This document shows, in pieces, positions 5,663 through 6,237 of a stretch of 6,237 bases of DNA. The position numbers and the translations under genes are program-made. Origin of the DNA: Bacteroidetes/Chlorobi group bacterium ChocPot_Mid. GTDB taxonomy: Bacteria > Bacteroidota > Ignavibacteria > Kapaibacteriales > UBA2268. How positions within the stretch are numbered: the stretch's first letter is position 1; each line of letters opens with the position of its first letter. The DNA is taken from positions 1-6,237 of the forward strand of contig RCNQ01000271.1 in assembly GCA_003731675.1 (NCBI GenBank), written 5' to 3'. The notes under the pieces are model-generated. The model saw nothing but the letters and a program-made list of their open reading frames with translations, was not told where the DNA came from and made no database searches.

Positions 5663-6237
5663 TTATAAATCCCTCATTCCCTTCGAAAAATACCATCTCA
5701 ACAATGCATGCAATAAAATAATTATTACAACTCCACTTAATATTATTATGCTCAGACTTTCCAGAAAAACATTTCTTGTTGTTCCAATCACATAAGCATC
5801 ACTTAATATTGCTCCGTTTATAAAGCCGAATTTCTCCTGTGATTTCTTCCTTTCGTGCTTGTAAAGTTTTGTCATCAAAATAGAATTTTTTGAATGACAT
5901 TCCTCACATTTTTTTATAGTCTTCTCGGGTGGTAAAATATTATGTGATAAATTTGGTGGAAGATATGAAGAATGACAATCCACACACCTTACTGTCTCAT
6001 AATGTCTTGCTATACTTGGTAACCATTCGTGAGCTTTAGAGATAGTAAGTAATCCATATTTCTGTGCTAAAGCTTCATCAGTATGACAGTGTACACAATA
6101 AACCATCTGATTTTTCTCAACAGTAAGTTTATTGATTTTGTTCATCTGAAATACTCTTGCTGTCAAACCTTCAACAGGTCTTATAGAATGTTCCCCATGA
6201 CAATTTGTACAGCTTGGTGCATCATTATTACCTTTTT
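5663..6237 (-). CDS. Membrane-anchored multihaem cytochrome c (5' truncated)
   Basis: This is the C-terminal 190 residues of a periplasmic c3/c7-like cytochrome; the true start lies right of the window. The frame is open to the edge, so the TTG at 6164-6166 is an internal Leu. Visible residues run KGNNDAPSCTNCHGEHSI onward, with CXXCH motifs at visible positions 9 (bases 6197-6211), 47, 84 and 110, giving at least four haems. Scattered histidines could serve as distal ligands. A hydrophobic helix at about 160-180 (SLSIIILSGVVIIILLHALLR), followed by basic residues, anchors the C-terminus in the inner membrane with the haems in the periplasm. The stop (TAA, 5663-5665) is one base before the ATG of the cytochrome b/c fusion, so the two are almost certainly co-expressed. 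The protein probably receives electrons from the fusion's periplasmic haems. The family is broad, so no specific donor or acceptor can be named. Confidence 0.88.
   Translation of the reverse strand, partial: KGNNDAPSCTNCHGEHSIRPVEGLTARVFQMNKINKLTVEKNQMVYCVHCHTDEALAQKYGLLTISKAHEWLPSIARHYETVRCVDCHSSYLPPNLSHNILPPEKTIKKCEECHSKNSILMTKLYKHERKKSQEKFGFINGAILSDAYVIGTTRNVFLESLSIIILSGVVIIILLHALLRWYFSKGMRDL

Noticed and set aside
1..6237. CRISPR array, tRNA, rRNA or insertion-sequence signatures
   Set aside because: No regularly spaced repeats, cloverleaf-like segments, transposase-like frames or terminal inverted repeats were seen.

Overview
The window is AT-rich. Apart from one truncated gene at the left edge it holds a single minus-strand block encoding membrane-associated electron transfer. 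Several traits suggest a Bacteroidota/Chlorobiota-type bacterium, possibly Ignavibacteria-like: low GC, lipoproteins with acidic residues straight after the lipid-bearing Cys, a UmuD of the type seen there, and multihaem respiratory modules. This placement is inference from sequence character, not a database match.

Layout, left to right. At 3-284 (+) is the C-terminal peptidase domain of a UmuD-like SOS protein, cut by the window edge. A hairpin with a T-tract (283-319) terminates the minus-strand block that converges on it. Reading the minus strand in its transcription direction, from right to left: a truncated multihaem cytochrome c with a C-terminal membrane anchor (5663-6237, 4 visible haem motifs); one base later, a 734-residue fusion of an FdnI-type dihaem cytochrome b with a NapC/NirT-like 7-haem cytochrome c (3457-5661); a 185-bp AT-rich gap with a perfect 19-bp palindrome; a MarR-family regulator (2801-3271); 17 bp later, an 11-haem-motif lipoprotein cytochrome (1446-2783); and a lipoprotein with two rhodanese domains (342-1349).

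Proposed working (inference): the fusion protein takes electrons from membrane quinol through its b haems and/or its NapC-like part. The anchored cytochrome and the 11-haem lipoprotein carry them across the periplasm and possibly to the cell surface. The tandem rhodanese may handle sulfane sulfur or a related chalcogen compound. The MarR protein probably controls its own transcription and that of the two lipoproteins downstream. The terminal electron acceptor cannot be read from the sequence; a sulfur compound, selenium/tellurium oxyanion or extracellular metal would all fit. No porin or catalytic reductase is visible, so the upstream part of the operon outside the window matters. I recognise all the component families, but I cannot name this exact combination as a described system.
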